Assembly (NCBI RefSeq): GCF_041415945.1
Contig: NZ_JBGCUS010000001.1
Coordinates: forward strand, 1,922,001-1,986,000
Length of the DNA: 64,000 nucleotides
Source: Ancylobacter sp. IITR112
GTDB taxonomy: Bacteria; Pseudomonadota; Alphaproteobacteria; Rhizobiales; Xanthobacteraceae
Direction: 5' to 3'
The notes beneath the pieces are model-generated. The model made no database searches and was not told the origin of the DNA. It saw nothing but the letters and a program-made list of their open reading frames with translations. The translations under genes and the position numbers were made by a program. Of the stretch, positions 55,187-64,000 are shown in pieces (the stretch's first letter is position 1; every line of letters begins with the position of its first letter).

Positions 55187-56173
55187 TCACGCCGGCAGGG
55201 GCTGCGGCCGGCGACGCTTTTTCTTCCACATCGGGCGCAGCATCGCCACCACCATGGAATTGAACGAAGCGATGAGGCCGAGCACGTTCAGCGCGGCGGC
55301 AATGATCCAATAGGCGAGCTTGGCCATCGCCTCGGTGAGGAACAGCGCCCCGCGTCCCAGCGTCTTCACCACCGCCAGCGTCTTGCCGCCCTTGGCCTGC
55401 GCCAGCGCGCTCAGCCGCGCCGCACCGGCGGCATCGTCGACATGGCGCAGCCCGGCGAAGGTAGCGCGCGTGCCGGCCTTGCTGCCGGCCGTGCCGAGAT
55501 CTCCGACCAGGGCGGCGAGCTGCGCCTTCGACCCGCTACGCACCGCCGCCGCGATATTGCCGGCGAAGCGCCCGCCGACCACGCCCGCGCGCCGCGCGCC
55601 CTTCAGCACGGAGAGCCCGGCGCGGAAGGTCAGCGGCGCGCCGAAGGCGGCGTAGGTCGCCCCCGTCGCGACGATGCCGACGCCCGCGAGACTCACCATG
55701 AACGGGTCCACCGGCTCGCCACGCGCCCAGTTCGCCGCCTCGCGGCCGAGATCGCGCACATCGCCCCACACGGTGAGATCACCGGCGGCGGCGCCCGCGA
55801 GCCCGGCCATGTCCTCGCTTTGCCCGGTGAGGAAACCATGGCCGAAGCTTCCCGCCCCGCGTGCGAAGCGCGCGCCCGTCGCATTGGCGAGGGCGACGCG
55901 GGCCCGACGCTCGGCCGTCACGGACACGCCACGTTCATCCGCCAGTTCGACAAAGCTCGCCGCCAGCTCGCCGTCGCCTTCCGCCAGCGCCGCGTCGATC
56001 TCGCCCGCCACCCGGGCCTCGGTCAACACGCCGGTGAGCTGCAGATCGGCGAGTCGCGCCGCGTCGTCCTGCGCGCTCACCAGCGCAAGCGCATGCCGCC
56101 CCGCCGGCACCAGCCAATGGGCGGCACCCGCGAAAGCGAGCAGAAAGCCGAAGGCGGCGAAGAAGCGATACAT
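55187..56173 (-). CDS. Hypothetical membrane protein
   Basis: A 328-residue protein starting MYRFFAAFGFLLAFAGAAHW, with further hydrophobic segments at about 165-190 (VSLAGVGIVATGATYAAF) and 290-315 (AYWIIAAALNVLGLIASF). A soluble Ala/Arg-rich region lies between. The C-terminus is basic (MWKKKRRR). No family recognised. It starts at the internal ATG because the frame above it has no good signal. Confidence 0.7.
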   Translation of the reverse strand: MYRFFAAFGFLLAFAGAAHWLVPAGRHALALVSAQDDAARLADLQLTGVLTEARVAGEIDAALAEGDGELAASFVELADERGVSVTAERRARVALANATGARFARGAGSFGHGFLTGQSEDMAGLAGAAAGDLTVWGDVRDLGREAANWARGEPVDPFMVSLAGVGIVATGATYAAFGAPLTFRAGLSVLKGARRAGVVGGRFAGNIAAAVRSGSKAQLAALVGDLGTAGSKAGTRATFAGLRHVDDAAGAARLSALAQAKGGKTLAVVKTLGRGALFLTEAMAKLAYWIIAAALNVLGLIASFNSMVVAMLRPMWKKKRRRPQPLPA

Positions 56174-56339
56174 GGCCGGGATATGGGGATCGCGCGGGAG
56201 AATGTCCCCCTCCTGCCACACCATTATGGCGGCGCGATGGGTGCGGCGTGCACAGGCGCGGCATCCGGCCCCTTGGACCGCGGCGCGCCAGCGGCTATGG
56301 TCGCGCCGATTTCAACGCGAGCGCGGACAGGCGGACATC

Positions 56340-56588
56340 ATGGCGGGCCACGTCGTTCCCCATTTCCACAATTCGGCCGGCGTGGCGAAGATCGCCATCG
56401 GCGCCCGGGAATTCATGTGCGTGGGCGCGCTGCCGCCCTATGACCACCCGCATGTGTTTCTCGACATGGGGTCGGATGACGAGATCATCTGCCCCTATTG
56501 CTCGACCCTCTACACCTACGATTCCCACCTGCACGGCACCGAGTCGAACCCGCCGGGCGCGCTGTTCGAGATTCCGGCCGCCGCCTGA
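56340..56588 (+). CDS. Zinc-finger domain protein (zf-CHCC, NDUFS6-like)
   Basis: An 82-residue protein with the C-H-C-C zinc site: FMCVGALPPYDHPHVFLDMG and IICPYCSTLY. The family includes the mitochondrial complex I subunit NDUFS6; bacterial copies accompany complex I-containing Alphaproteobacteria. Good length for the family. It is followed ten bases later by the FAD monooxygenase gene. Confidence 0.92.
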   Translation: MAGHVVPHFHNSAGVAKIAIGAREFMCVGALPPYDHPHVFLDMGSDDEIICPYCSTLYTYDSHLHGTESNPPGALFEIPAAA

Positions 56589-56597
56589 GCGGCGCCC

Positions 56598-57776
56598 TTG
56601 CCCACACGCTCCCTCGCCATAGCCGGCGCCGGCATAGGCGGCCTCACCGCCGCCCTTGCGCTGGCGCAGGCCGGCTTTGCCGTGACCCTGGCCGAACGCG
56701 CGCCGGTGCTGGAAGAAGCCGGCGCCGGCGTGCAACTCGCCGCCAATGCCACGCGCTGCCTGAAAGCGCTCGGCGTCTATGAGCGCGTGGCCGCCGAGGC
56801 CGTGCTGCCCACCGCCTTCGCCGTGCTGGACGGGCGGACCGGCACGCGGCTCGCCGGCGGACCGATGGGAGCGGAAGCCGAGGCCCGGTTCGGCGGACCC
56901 TTCCTCGTCATTCACCGCGCCGATTTGCAGGCCGCCCTGCTCGCTGCCGTGCGCGAGGTGCCGGCCATCACGTTGAAGCTCGGCCATGCGCTGGAAAGCT
57001 TCACGCCCGACGCCTCCGGCGTCACCTTGGGCCTGCGCCATGCCGGCGGCACGGAAACCCTGCGCGCCGACGCGCTGATCGGCGCCGATGGCCTGCGCTC
57101 CGTCGTCCGGCGGACCCTCCTTCCGCAGGCGACGCCCTCCTTCCGCCATCGCGCCGCCTGGCGCGCCACCGTGCCGGTTGACGCGCTGCCCCCCGCCCTC
57201 ACCGATCCGGTGACGCGGCTGTGGATCGGCCCCGGCGCCCATCTCGTCACCTATCCCGTCAAGGCCGGGCGGGCGATCAATCTGGTCGCCGTCACCCCGG
57301 ATGAGCGCGAGGCGCATGGCTGGAGCGAGGCCGCGGCGCGCGACGAGCTTCTGGCGCATTATCGCGGCTGGTGCCCCCCGGCCCGCGCCTTGCTCGACGC
57401 GCCGGGGCGCTGGCTGCGCTGGGCGCTGTTCGATCTCGACCCGCTCACCAACTGGGGCGACGGCCCGGTGACGCTGCTGGGCGACGCCGCCCATGCCATG
57501 CCGCCCTTCCTCGCCCAGGGCGCTGCGCAGGCGATCGAGGATGCCGTGGTGCTGGCCCGCGAACTGTCCGGCGCGGCCAACATCCCCGCCGCCCTGCGCC
57601 GCTACGAGGCCGCGCGCCAGCCGCGCACCGCCCGTGTGCAGCGCGCCGCGCGCGGCATGGACCGCATCTACCATCTCACGGGCCCGGCCCGGATCGCCCG
57701 CGATCTGGTCATGCGGTTCCAGCCGGAAAGCGCGGTGCTGGACCGCTACCGCTGGATCTATGACTGGCGGGCGTGA
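56598..57776 (+). CDS. FAD-dependent monooxygenase (salicylate hydroxylase-like)
   Basis: A 392-residue class A flavoprotein hydroxylase. FAD-binding GxGxxG: IAGAGIGGLTAALALAQAG; the DG motif: LIGADGLRSVVRRTLLP; the second FAD motif: LLGDAAHAMPPFLAQGAAQA. Substrate unknown. The start is TTG at 56598 (MPTRSLAIAGAG), supported by the N-terminal Rossmann fold. Confidence 0.93.
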   Translation: MPTRSLAIAGAGIGGLTAALALAQAGFAVTLAERAPVLEEAGAGVQLAANATRCLKALGVYERVAAEAVLPTAFAVLDGRTGTRLAGGPMGAEAEARFGGPFLVIHRADLQAALLAAVREVPAITLKLGHALESFTPDASGVTLGLRHAGGTETLRADALIGADGLRSVVRRTLLPQATPSFRHRAAWRATVPVDALPPALTDPVTRLWIGPGAHLVTYPVKAGRAINLVAVTPDEREAHGWSEAAARDELLAHYRGWCPPARALLDAPGRWLRWALFDLDPLTNWGDGPVTLLGDAAHAMPPFLAQGAAQAIEDAVVLARELSGAANIPAALRRYEAARQPRTARVQRAARGMDRIYHLTGPARIARDLVMRFQPESAVLDRYRWIYDWRA

Positions 57777-57882
57777 CGACGCCCCCCTGTGATCGGCTTT
57801 CCTCATGGCTTCCATGAGAACATCTCGTTTTCCGATCCATCGCCCCATCCCTACTCTTCCCTGACCTGAGGGGAGACACGAC

Positions 57883-58827
57883 ATGCCCGCCGTATCGAAG
57901 GCGCCCGCCGCCACGCGCGTTTCGGCGCCGCCGACCTTTCTGCCGCTGCCGCTGCTGGTGGCGTTGTTCTGTGTGCTGTGGTCCTCCGCCTTCGCCGGGG
58001 CCAAGCTGGCACTGGCGGACTGTCCGCCGCTGATCCTGCTCACCCTGCGGCTGCTGCTCGCCGGCGCGATCATGCTCGCCCTCGCCCCGCTCTGGGACAA
58101 GGGCGCCCGGCGCCACGGCCTGCCGCCGATCCGCCGACGGGATATTGCCGCGCTCATCGGCATCGGCATCCTCAACAATGCCGTCTATCTCGGCCTCAAC
58201 TGGACGGCGCTGACCTTCACCTCCTCCGCCTACACCGCCGTGCTGACGAGCTGCCTGCCGCTGCTGGTGGCGCTTGGCGCCGGGCCGCTGCTGGGCGAGA
58301 AGATGAGTCCGGCGAAATGGGCGGGCATCGCGCTGGGGCTGATCGGCGTCGTCATCGTGCTGCGCTCGCGCCTCGCCGGCGCGCATGAAACAATGGCTGG
58401 TACGCTGCTCATCGGCGGCGGCGTCACCGCGCTGGCCGCCGGCACGCTGGCGTTCAAATATCTGGCGCCGCGCGGCGGCATCTGGAGCGGCAATGCCGTT
58501 CAGTGTCTGGCCGGCGGGCTGGCCCTGATTCCGGTCGCGCTCGCCACCGAGAGCACCGGCGACATCCGCCTCACCGCAAACCTCATCGGCGGCCTCGCCT
58601 TTCTGGTGATCGGCGTCTCCATCGGCGGCTATGGCCTCTGGTTCTATCTGCTCACCCGCGCTTCAGCGACGGCGGCCTCCAGCCTGCATTTTCTCATGCC
58701 GCCGCTCGGCCTGTTCTTCGGCTGGCTGCTGCTGGGCGAAGTGGTGCCGCCTCTCGACATTCTCGGCATCGTGCCGATCGCCCTCGGCATCTGGCTGGTG
58801 ACGCGGCCGACGAAAGGGACGGGGTGA
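57883..58827 (+). CDS. EamA/DMT-family transporter
   Basis: A 314-residue membrane protein with ten hydrophobic helices in two EamA repeats (residues about 20-155 and 165-305). Typical motifs: VLWSSAFAGAKLAL, TSSAYTAVLTSCLPLLVALG and the end-repeat LLLGEVVPPLDILGIVPIAL. Probably an exporter of amino acids or metabolites. Confidence 0.92.
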   Translation: MPAVSKAPAATRVSAPPTFLPLPLLVALFCVLWSSAFAGAKLALADCPPLILLTLRLLLAGAIMLALAPLWDKGARRHGLPPIRRRDIAALIGIGILNNAVYLGLNWTALTFTSSAYTAVLTSCLPLLVALGAGPLLGEKMSPAKWAGIALGLIGVVIVLRSRLAGAHETMAGTLLIGGGVTALAAGTLAFKYLAPRGGIWSGNAVQCLAGGLALIPVALATESTGDIRLTANLIGGLAFLVIGVSIGGYGLWFYLLTRASATAASSLHFLMPPLGLFFGWLLLGEVVPPLDILGIVPIALGIWLVTRPTKGTG

Positions 58828-58842
58828 GCCCCGCCTGGATGC

Positions 58843-58930
58843 CGTCCCGGCCGCAGCGCAGCGAAGCGGCGGGATCGTCAACGGACAGCGGCACGCGATC
58901 CCGGATCGGCCTCACGCCGTCCGGGATAAC
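58843..58930. repeat. Intergenic palindromic repeat, copy 3
   Basis: A diverged copy: begins CGTCCCGGCCGCAG and ends GTCCGGGATAAC. The left arm GATCCCGGATCGGCCT is shared with copies 1 and 2. It lies between the convergent EamA and luciferase-like genes. Confidence 0.8.
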
Positions 58931-58950
58931 GCTGTTTCAGTGATGCCGCC

Positions 58951-59979
58951 TCACGCCGCCGCCGACACCGCCTGCAGCGCCTTCACCAGCGTGTAGGAAC
59001 GCTTCTTCGCCGCCATGTCGGGAATGGCGGTGGTGATCATCACCTCGTCCGCCTGCGTGGTGTCGAGGAAGCGCTCCAGCCCTTCGGCGACCTTCTCCGG
59101 CCCGCCCACCAGCACCTTGTCGCGGTTGCGGCGGATGAAGACGCGATCCGCCTCGCTATAGGGATAGGCGGCCGCCTCCTCGGCGGTCGGGATCGGGCCG
59201 TAATGCCCGCGCGCGCGGCGCAAATGGGCGAGATCGACGCTGCCGGCGAGATATTCCGCCTCCTCGTCGGTCGGCGCGCACACCACCGCCAGAGCGAGGA
59301 TGGCATGCGGCGCCGCCAGCCGCTCCGAGGGCTGGAAGCCGGCGCGGTAGCTCAGCATCGCGTCCAGCACGTCATGCTGGGCGAAATGATGGGCATAGGC
59401 ATAGCCCACCCCGATCTGCGCCGAGAGGCGGGCGCTGTAGCCGGAGGAGCCCAGCAGAAAGATCGGCGGCAGTTTTACATCCACCGGCATCACCTGGATG
59501 TTGCGGTAGGGATGGTCCGCCGGCCAAGCGCCGGTATCCCACAGCATCAGCTCTTTCAGCCGGTCGAGGAAATCGTCGCCGGGATCGACATCCTGCCGGC
59601 GCCGCAGCGCGTGCGAGGTGAGATGGTCTGTGCCCGGTGCCCGGCCGAGGCCGAGATCGACCCGGCCGGGATACAGCGCCTCCAGCACCTTGAAACGCTC
59701 CGCCACCATCAGCGGCGCGTGATTGGGCAGCATCACCCCGCCGGAGCCGACGCGGATGCGCTCGGTCGCCGCCAGGATTTGCCCCGCCATCACATCGGGG
59801 GCGCCCGACGCGACGGAGGCGAGGTTGTGATGTTCGGCGACCCAGAAGCGGGTGAAGCCGAGGCCATCGACATGGCGCGCCAGTTCCAGCGTGCCACGCA
59901 GCGCCTCCGGCCCGCTGGAGCCGGAAGCGACGAAGGAGAGGTCGAGGACGGAAAGGGGGGTATGGGTGAGACGGGTCAT
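58951..59979 (-). CDS. Luciferase-like monooxygenase (LLM class, FMN-dependent)
   Basis: A 342-residue TIM-barrel protein of the bacterial luciferase superfamily (YhbW-like subgroup). Motifs: PLSVLDLSFVASG, FTRFWVAEHHNLASVASGAP, IRVGSGGVMLPNHAPLMVAE and YPGRVDLGLGRAPGTD. It probably uses FMNH2 or F420-like cofactor; the substrate is unknown. ATG at 59979 chosen; the frame above is antisense to the putA promoter. Confidence 0.94.
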   Translation of the reverse strand: MTRLTHTPLSVLDLSFVASGSSGPEALRGTLELARHVDGLGFTRFWVAEHHNLASVASGAPDVMAGQILAATERIRVGSGGVMLPNHAPLMVAERFKVLEALYPGRVDLGLGRAPGTDHLTSHALRRRQDVDPGDDFLDRLKELMLWDTGAWPADHPYRNIQVMPVDVKLPPIFLLGSSGYSARLSAQIGVGYAYAHHFAQHDVLDAMLSYRAGFQPSERLAAPHAILALAVVCAPTDEEAEYLAGSVDLAHLRRARGHYGPIPTAEEAAAYPYSEADRVFIRRNRDKVLVGGPEKVAEGLERFLDTTQADEVMITTAIPDMAAKKRSYTLVKALQAVSAAA

Positions 59980-60124
59980 GGCGAAGAGGTGGGGATCGGC
60001 CGCCCGCCTGCCAAGGAGTATCCTCGATGTGACCTTGCCGCCCCCAGAACGGAGTCCGCCCGCTGGTGGCGGATCGCCGAAACCGGCGATGAACGCGACC
60101 ACATCTGCGACGTGGACGTTTTGA

Positions 60125-60152
60125 GTTGCACCCCTCCGCAGCTTTGGTTACA
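60125..60152. promoter_or_regulatory. Candidate PutA operator sites
   Basis: GTTGCA at 60125-60130 and the close variant GTTACA at 60147-60152, 22 bp apart, 37-64 bases before putA. GTTGCA is the known E. coli put operator core. The encoded PutA has a ribbon-helix-helix domain, so autorepression is likely. A further GTTGCA lies inside the gene at 60269. Confidence 0.55.
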
Positions 60153-60188
60153 CCTCATCGCGCTACCAGACATATTTGGGGAACCGCG

Positions 60189-63100
60189 ATGTCCACCACG
60201 ACGATCGGCGTCAAGATCGACGAGGATCTCCGCACCCGTCTCCGGGCCGCCGCCGAGCGCGAGGGTTGCACCCCGCATGCGCTGGTAAAGGGCGCCCTCA
60301 CCGCAGCGATCGAACGCACCGAGCGCGGGCTGGAGGCGGTTCCGCCGGTGGAAGCCGCCGCCGAACCCGCGGCGCCGCTCGGCAATCTGCCGACGGAAAG
60401 CCCGTTCCTGCCCTTCGCCCGCGGCATCCAGCCCCAGAGTGTTCCGCGCGCCCGCATCACCTCCACCTACCGCATGCCGGAAACTGACGCAGTGCCGGTG
60501 CTCATCGGCCCCGCCACCTTGCCGGCGCCGAAGGCCGAGATGGCCCGCGCCCGCGCCCGGCAGTTGGTGGAGGCACTCCGTGCCAAGGGTCAGAAGGGTC
60601 CGGTCGAAGGGCTGATCCACGAATACTCGCTCTCCAGCCAGGAAGGCGTGGCGCTGATGTGCCTCGCCGAGGCGCTGCTGCGCATTCCCGACCGCGCCAC
60701 CCGCGACGCGCTGATCCGCGACAAGATCGGCCATGGCGACTGGCAGTCGCATCTCGGCCACAGCCCCTCGCTGTTCGTCAACGCCGCGACCTGGGGTCTC
60801 GTGCTGACCGGCAAACTGACCTCGACATCGAGCGAGACTGGTCTCACTGGCGCTCTCACTAGACTCATCGGTCGCGGCGGCGAACCGCTGATCCGGCGTG
60901 GCGTCGATGTCGCCATGCGGATGATGGGCGAGCAGTTCGTCACCGGTCAGACCATCTCCGAAGCGCTGGCCAACTCCCGCCGCATGGAGGCGAAGGGATT
61001 CCGCTATTCCTTTGATATGCTTGGTGAAGCCGCCACGACGGAAGCCGATGCCGCGCGCTATTACGCCGATTACGAACAGGCGATCCATGCCATCGGCAAG
61101 GCCTCGGCCGGGCGCGGCATTTATGAAGGGCCGGGCATCTCGATCAAGCTGTCGGCCCTGCACCCGCGCTACAGCCGTGCCCAATATTCACGTGTTATCA
61201 ATGAGTTGCTACCGCGTGTTACCGCGCTGGCCAAGCTGGCGCGCCATTATGACATCGGGCTCAACATTGATGCCGAAGAGGCCGACCGGCTGGAAATCTC
61301 GCTCGACCTGCTTGAATCACTTTGTTTCGATGAGTCACTAAGCGGCTGGAACGGCATTGGCTTTGTCATTCAGGCCTATCAGAAGCGCTGCCCCTATGTG
61401 GTCGATTTCCTCATCGACCTCGCCCGCCGCTCCGGCCACCGGCTGATGATCCGGCTGGTGAAGGGCGCCTATTGGGACAGCGAGATCAAGCGCGCGCAAG
61501 TGGATGGGCTGGAAGGCTTTCCGGTCTACACGCGCAAGATCCACACCGACGTCGCCTATCTCGCCTGCGCGCGCAAGCTGCTGGCGGCCCCCGACGCGGT
61601 ATTCCCGCAATTCGCCACCCACAACGCGCAGACGCTCGCCACCGTCATGGAGATGGCGGGGGCTAACTACTATGCCGGACAATATGAATTTCAATGCCTG
61701 CACGGCATGGGCGAACCGCTTTATGAAGAGGTGGTCGGCCGAGAGAAGCTCGGCCGCCCCTGCCGGATCTACGCGCCCGTCGGCACCCATGAGACGCTGC
61801 TGGCCTATCTCGTCCGCCGCCTGCTGGAGAACGGCGCCAACACCTCCTTCGTCAACCGCATCGCTGACCCCAATGTGCCGGTGGACGAACTGATTGAAAG
61901 CCCAGTCGAAGCGGCCCAGCGCATCGAGCCGGTGGGCGCGCCCCATCCCGGCATCAGCGCTCCGGCCGATATGTTCGGGGCAGAGCGGCGCAATTCGGCC
62001 GGACTGGACCTCTCCAACGAGCAGCGCCTCGCCTCCCTCGCCGCCGCCCTGCTCGCCAGCAGCGCCGCGCCGGTCGCCGCAAAGCCCCTGCTCGCCGGCC
62101 CCGTGACCCTGCCGGGGCCCGTGCGCACCGTGCTTAACCCCGCCGACCATCGCGACACGGTCGGCACGGTGGAGGAAGCGACGCCAGAGATGGTGAGCCG
62201 CGCCATGGCCTACGCCAATGCCGCCGCGCCGATCTGGCAGTCCACGCCGCCTGCCGAGCGCGCCGCCTGCCTGTTCCGCGCCGCCGAACTGATGGAAGCG
62301 CGCCTGCCCGCCCTCATCGGCCTCATCATCCGTGAAGCCGGAAAATCCTACCCCAACGCCGTCGGGGAAGTGCGGGAGGCGGTCGACTTCCTGCGCTATT
62401 ACGGCGCGCAGGTGCGGGATGGCTATTCCAGCGATACGCACCGCCCGCTCGGGCCCGTTGTGTGCATCAGCCCTTGGAACTTCCCCCTGGCCATCTTCAC
62501 CGGCCAGATCAGCGCGGCCCTGGCCGCCGGCAATGTCGTGGTTGCCAAACCCGCCGAGGAAACGCCGCTGATCGCCCTGACGGCCGTGGAGATTTTGCGC
62601 GAGGCCGGCGTGCCGGACGGCGCGCTGCAGCTTGTTCCCGGCGACGGCAAGGTGGGCGCCGCGCTCGTTGCGGACAGTCGCACGCGCGGCGTCATGTTCA
62701 CCGGCTCGACGGAGGTGGCCCGCCTTATCCAGCGCCAGCTTGCCACCCGCCTGAGCGATGAAGGCAGCAGCATCCCGCTGATCGCCGAAACCGGCGGTCA
62801 GAATGCGATGGTCGTCGATTCGTCGGCGCTGGCCGAGCAGGTGGTGGCGGACGTGCTCTCCTCCGCCTTCGATTCCGCCGGCCAGCGCTGTTCGGCGCTA
62901 CGGGTGCTGTGCCTGCAGGACGATGTGGCTGATCGGATGCTCGCCATGCTGCGCGGCGCGCTGAAGGAGCTCAGCGTTGGCAACCCCGTTCATCTGTCGA
63001 CCGACATCGGCCCCGTCATTTCCGCCGAGGCGAAGGCCAGCATCGAGGCCCATATCGAGCGCCTGCGCAAGGCAGGGTGTCGGGTGGAACAGCTTCCCCT

Positions 63101-64000
63101 CGGCGATGAGGCGGCGCATGGCACCTTCGTGCCGCCGACGCTGATCGAAATCGGCGAGATTGGCGATCTCGGCCGCGAGGTGTTCGGCCCCGTGCTGCAT
63201 GTCGTGCGCTACGCCCGCGAGGGACTCGACCAACTCATCAACGCCATCAACGCCACCGGTTACGGCCTGACCTTCGGGCTGCACACCCGCATTGACGAGA
63301 CCATTGCCGAAGTCGGCTCCCGCATCGCGGTCGGCAATGTCTATGTGAACCGCAACATTATCGGAGCCGTCGTCGGCGTGCAGCCCTTCGGAGGACACGG
63401 CCTGTCCGGAACCGGGCCGAAAGCGGGCGGGCCGCTCTATCTCGGGCGGCTGCTGTCGCGCCGCCCGGCGGCGCTGCTGCCGGCGCGTGAAGCCCCGCCC
63501 CCGGCCCGGCTGTGGGTGGATTTCCAGCCCGATACCGAGACGCGCACCCTCTGCGGCGCGGTGCTGGAGAACACGCCTTTCGGGCATCAGGCGGAACTCC
63601 CCGGCCCGGTCGGCGAGCGCAACCTCTATGCTCTCTCGCCGCGCGGCAGCGTCCTCTGCCTGGCGGCGACCACCAGAGGCCTCGCGGTACAGATCGCGTC
63701 GGCGCTGGCCACGGGAAATCGCGTGGTGCTCGAAGGCACGCAGATGCCGCTGCTGCCGAACGGGCTGGAAGAGTGGGTGCGGCTCACCGACAACTTCGCC
63801 GAAGCCGCCGTCGACGCCGTGCTGTTCGAAGGCGACAGCGATGCGCTGCGCCGGCTTAATGAGGCGATCGCGGCCCGCGAAGGGCCGATAGTTCTCGTTC
63901 ATGGCCTGGCGCCGGACGACATCACCCGCGGCGACACCTATCCGCTCGATCTCCTGATGCTGGAGCGTTCCACTAGCACCAACACCGCCGCGGCCGGCGG
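60189..64000 (+). CDS. putA: Trifunctional PutA (proline/P5C dehydrogenase and repressor), 3' truncated
   Basis: An open frame from ATG 60189 to the right edge without a stop (at least 1270 residues). Residues 1-45 form a ribbon-helix-helix domain ([20 protein letters not shown]). A proline dehydrogenase TIM barrel follows ([16 protein letters not shown] at about 421; [14 protein letters not shown]). The P5C dehydrogenase domain has [12 protein letters not shown], Glu867 in IAETGGQNA, and the catalytic Cys901 in [10 protein letters not shown]. The extra C-terminal ASLDH-like domain starts about residue 1100. It oxidizes proline to glutamate at the membrane and represses put genes without substrate. 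The end lies outside the window. Confidence 0.96.
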   Translation, partial: MSTTTIGVKIDEDLRTRLRAAAEREGCTPHALVKGALTAAIERTERGLEAVPPVEAAAEPAAPLGNLPTESPFLPFARGIQPQSVPRARITSTYRMPETDAVPVLIGPATLPAPKAEMARARARQLVEALRAKGQKGPVEGLIHEYSLSSQEGVALMCLAEALLRIPDRATRDALIRDKIGHGDWQSHLGHSPSLFVNAATWGLVLTGKLTSTSSETGLTGALTRLIGRGGEPLIRRGVDVAMRMMGEQFVTGQTISEALANSRRMEAKGFRYSFDMLGEAATTEADAARYYADYEQAIHAIGKASAGRGIYEGPGISIKLSALHPRYSRAQYSRVINELLPRVTALAKLARHYDIGLNIDAEEADRLEISLDLLESLCFDESLSGWNGIGFVIQAYQKRCPYVVDFLIDLARRSGHRLMIRLVKGAYWDSEIKRAQVDGLEGFPVYTRKIHTDVAYLACARKLLAAPDAVFPQFATHNAQTLATVMEMAGANYYAGQYEFQCLHGMGEPLYEEVVGREKLGRPCRIYAPVGTHETLLAYLVRRLLENGANTSFVNRIADPNVPVDELIESPVEAAQRIEPVGAPHPGISAPADMFGAERRNSAGLDLSNEQRLASLAAALLASSAAPVAAKPLLAGPVTLPGPVRTVLNPADHRDTVGTVEEATPEMVSRAMAYANAAAPIWQSTPPAERAACLFRAAELMEARLPALIGLIIREAGKSYPNAVGEVREAVDFLRYYGAQVRDGYSSDTHRPLGPVVCISPWNFPLAIFTGQISAALAAGNVVVAKPAEETPLIALTAVEILREAGVPDGALQLVPGDGKVGAALVADSRTRGVMFTGSTEVARLIQRQLATRLSDEGSSIPLIAETGGQNAMVVDSSALAEQVVADVLSSAFDSAGQRCSALRVLCLQDDVADRMLAMLRGALKELSVGNPVHLSTDIGPVISAEAKASIEAHIERLRKAGCRVEQLPLGDEAAHGTFVPPTLIEIGEIGDLGREVFGPVLHVVRYAREGLDQLINAINATGYGLTFGLHTRIDETIAEVGSRIAVGNVYVNRNIIGAVVGVQPFGGHGLSGTGPKAGGPLYLGRLLSRRPAALLPAREAPPPARLWVDFQPDTETRTLCGAVLENTPFGHQAELPGPVGERNLYALSPRGSVLCLAATTRGLAVQIASALATGNRVVLEGTQMPLLPNGLEEWVRLTDNFAEAAVDAVLFEGDSDALRRLNEAIAAREGPIVLVHGLAPDDITRGDTYPLDLLMLERSTSTNTAAAG

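Overview
The window is a GC-rich stretch of an alphaproteobacterial chromosome. The closest fit is the Hyphomicrobiales, probably Xanthobacteraceae (Azorhizobium, Xanthobacter or Ancylobacter-like). This rests on the uptake-hydrogenase gene order (hupTUV-hypF-hupSLC-DFGHJK-hypAB-hupR-hypCDE, the order I recall for Azorhizobium caulinodans), Ti-type conjugation genes on the island, and typical Rhizobiales housekeeping neighbours (thrS-yidD-nifU-like-folE-hisI). The genus is inference.

Layout. (1) 1-1370: 3' part of an ABC exporter, then tRNA-Asn. (2) 1523-11181: a 9.7-kb integrative element in tRNA-Asn, bounded by a 14-bp direct repeat of the tRNA 3' end. It carries a P4-type integrase, a class II Fic protein behind unusual T-tract repeats, an AlpA-like regulator, a frameshifted TraA relaxase, a candidate MOBQ oriT, traC, a traD cut by an IS3-family element, a truncated gene, and an Xre regulator with two matching palindromic operators. 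It looks like a decayed mobilizable element that keeps its cis sites. (3) 11407-31448: the hydrogenase region, all on the minus strand. HupUV (H2 sensor) and HupT (kinase) talk to HupR (NtrC-type activator). A near-perfect sigma-54 promoter sits before hupSLC, and a strong intrinsic terminator follows hupC. hupDFGHJK, hypABCDEF mature the NiFe enzyme; HupI (rubredoxin) and HupJ are fused. No hupE nickel permease follows hypE. (4) 31533-34720: a cobalamin-type ABC transporter behind a B12 riboswitch.

(5) 35035-43299: a signalling block. It has an NCS2 (xanthine/uracil type) permease with an added C-terminal domain that looks like a degenerate anti-sigma-type ATPase, a STAS antagonist and an RsbW-like ATPase. 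On the opposite strand are a Na/Pi cotransporter, a REC-PP2C phosphatase (RsbU-like), a hybrid histidine kinase and a stand-alone receiver. Together these are all the parts of a partner-switching pathway, physically joined to a transporter, and this is the best candidate for something new. (6) 43557-56588: housekeeping and small genes (thrS, yidD, nifU-like, folE, hisI, CBS protein, rhomboid, cysteine peptidase, gamma carbonic anhydrase, cysE), plus a toxin-antitoxin pair with two operators. (7) 56598-64000: FAD monooxygenase, EamA transporter, luciferase-like monooxygenase and a 3'-truncated trifunctional putA.

A family of palindromic repeats occurs three times, each time in a gap between convergent genes.
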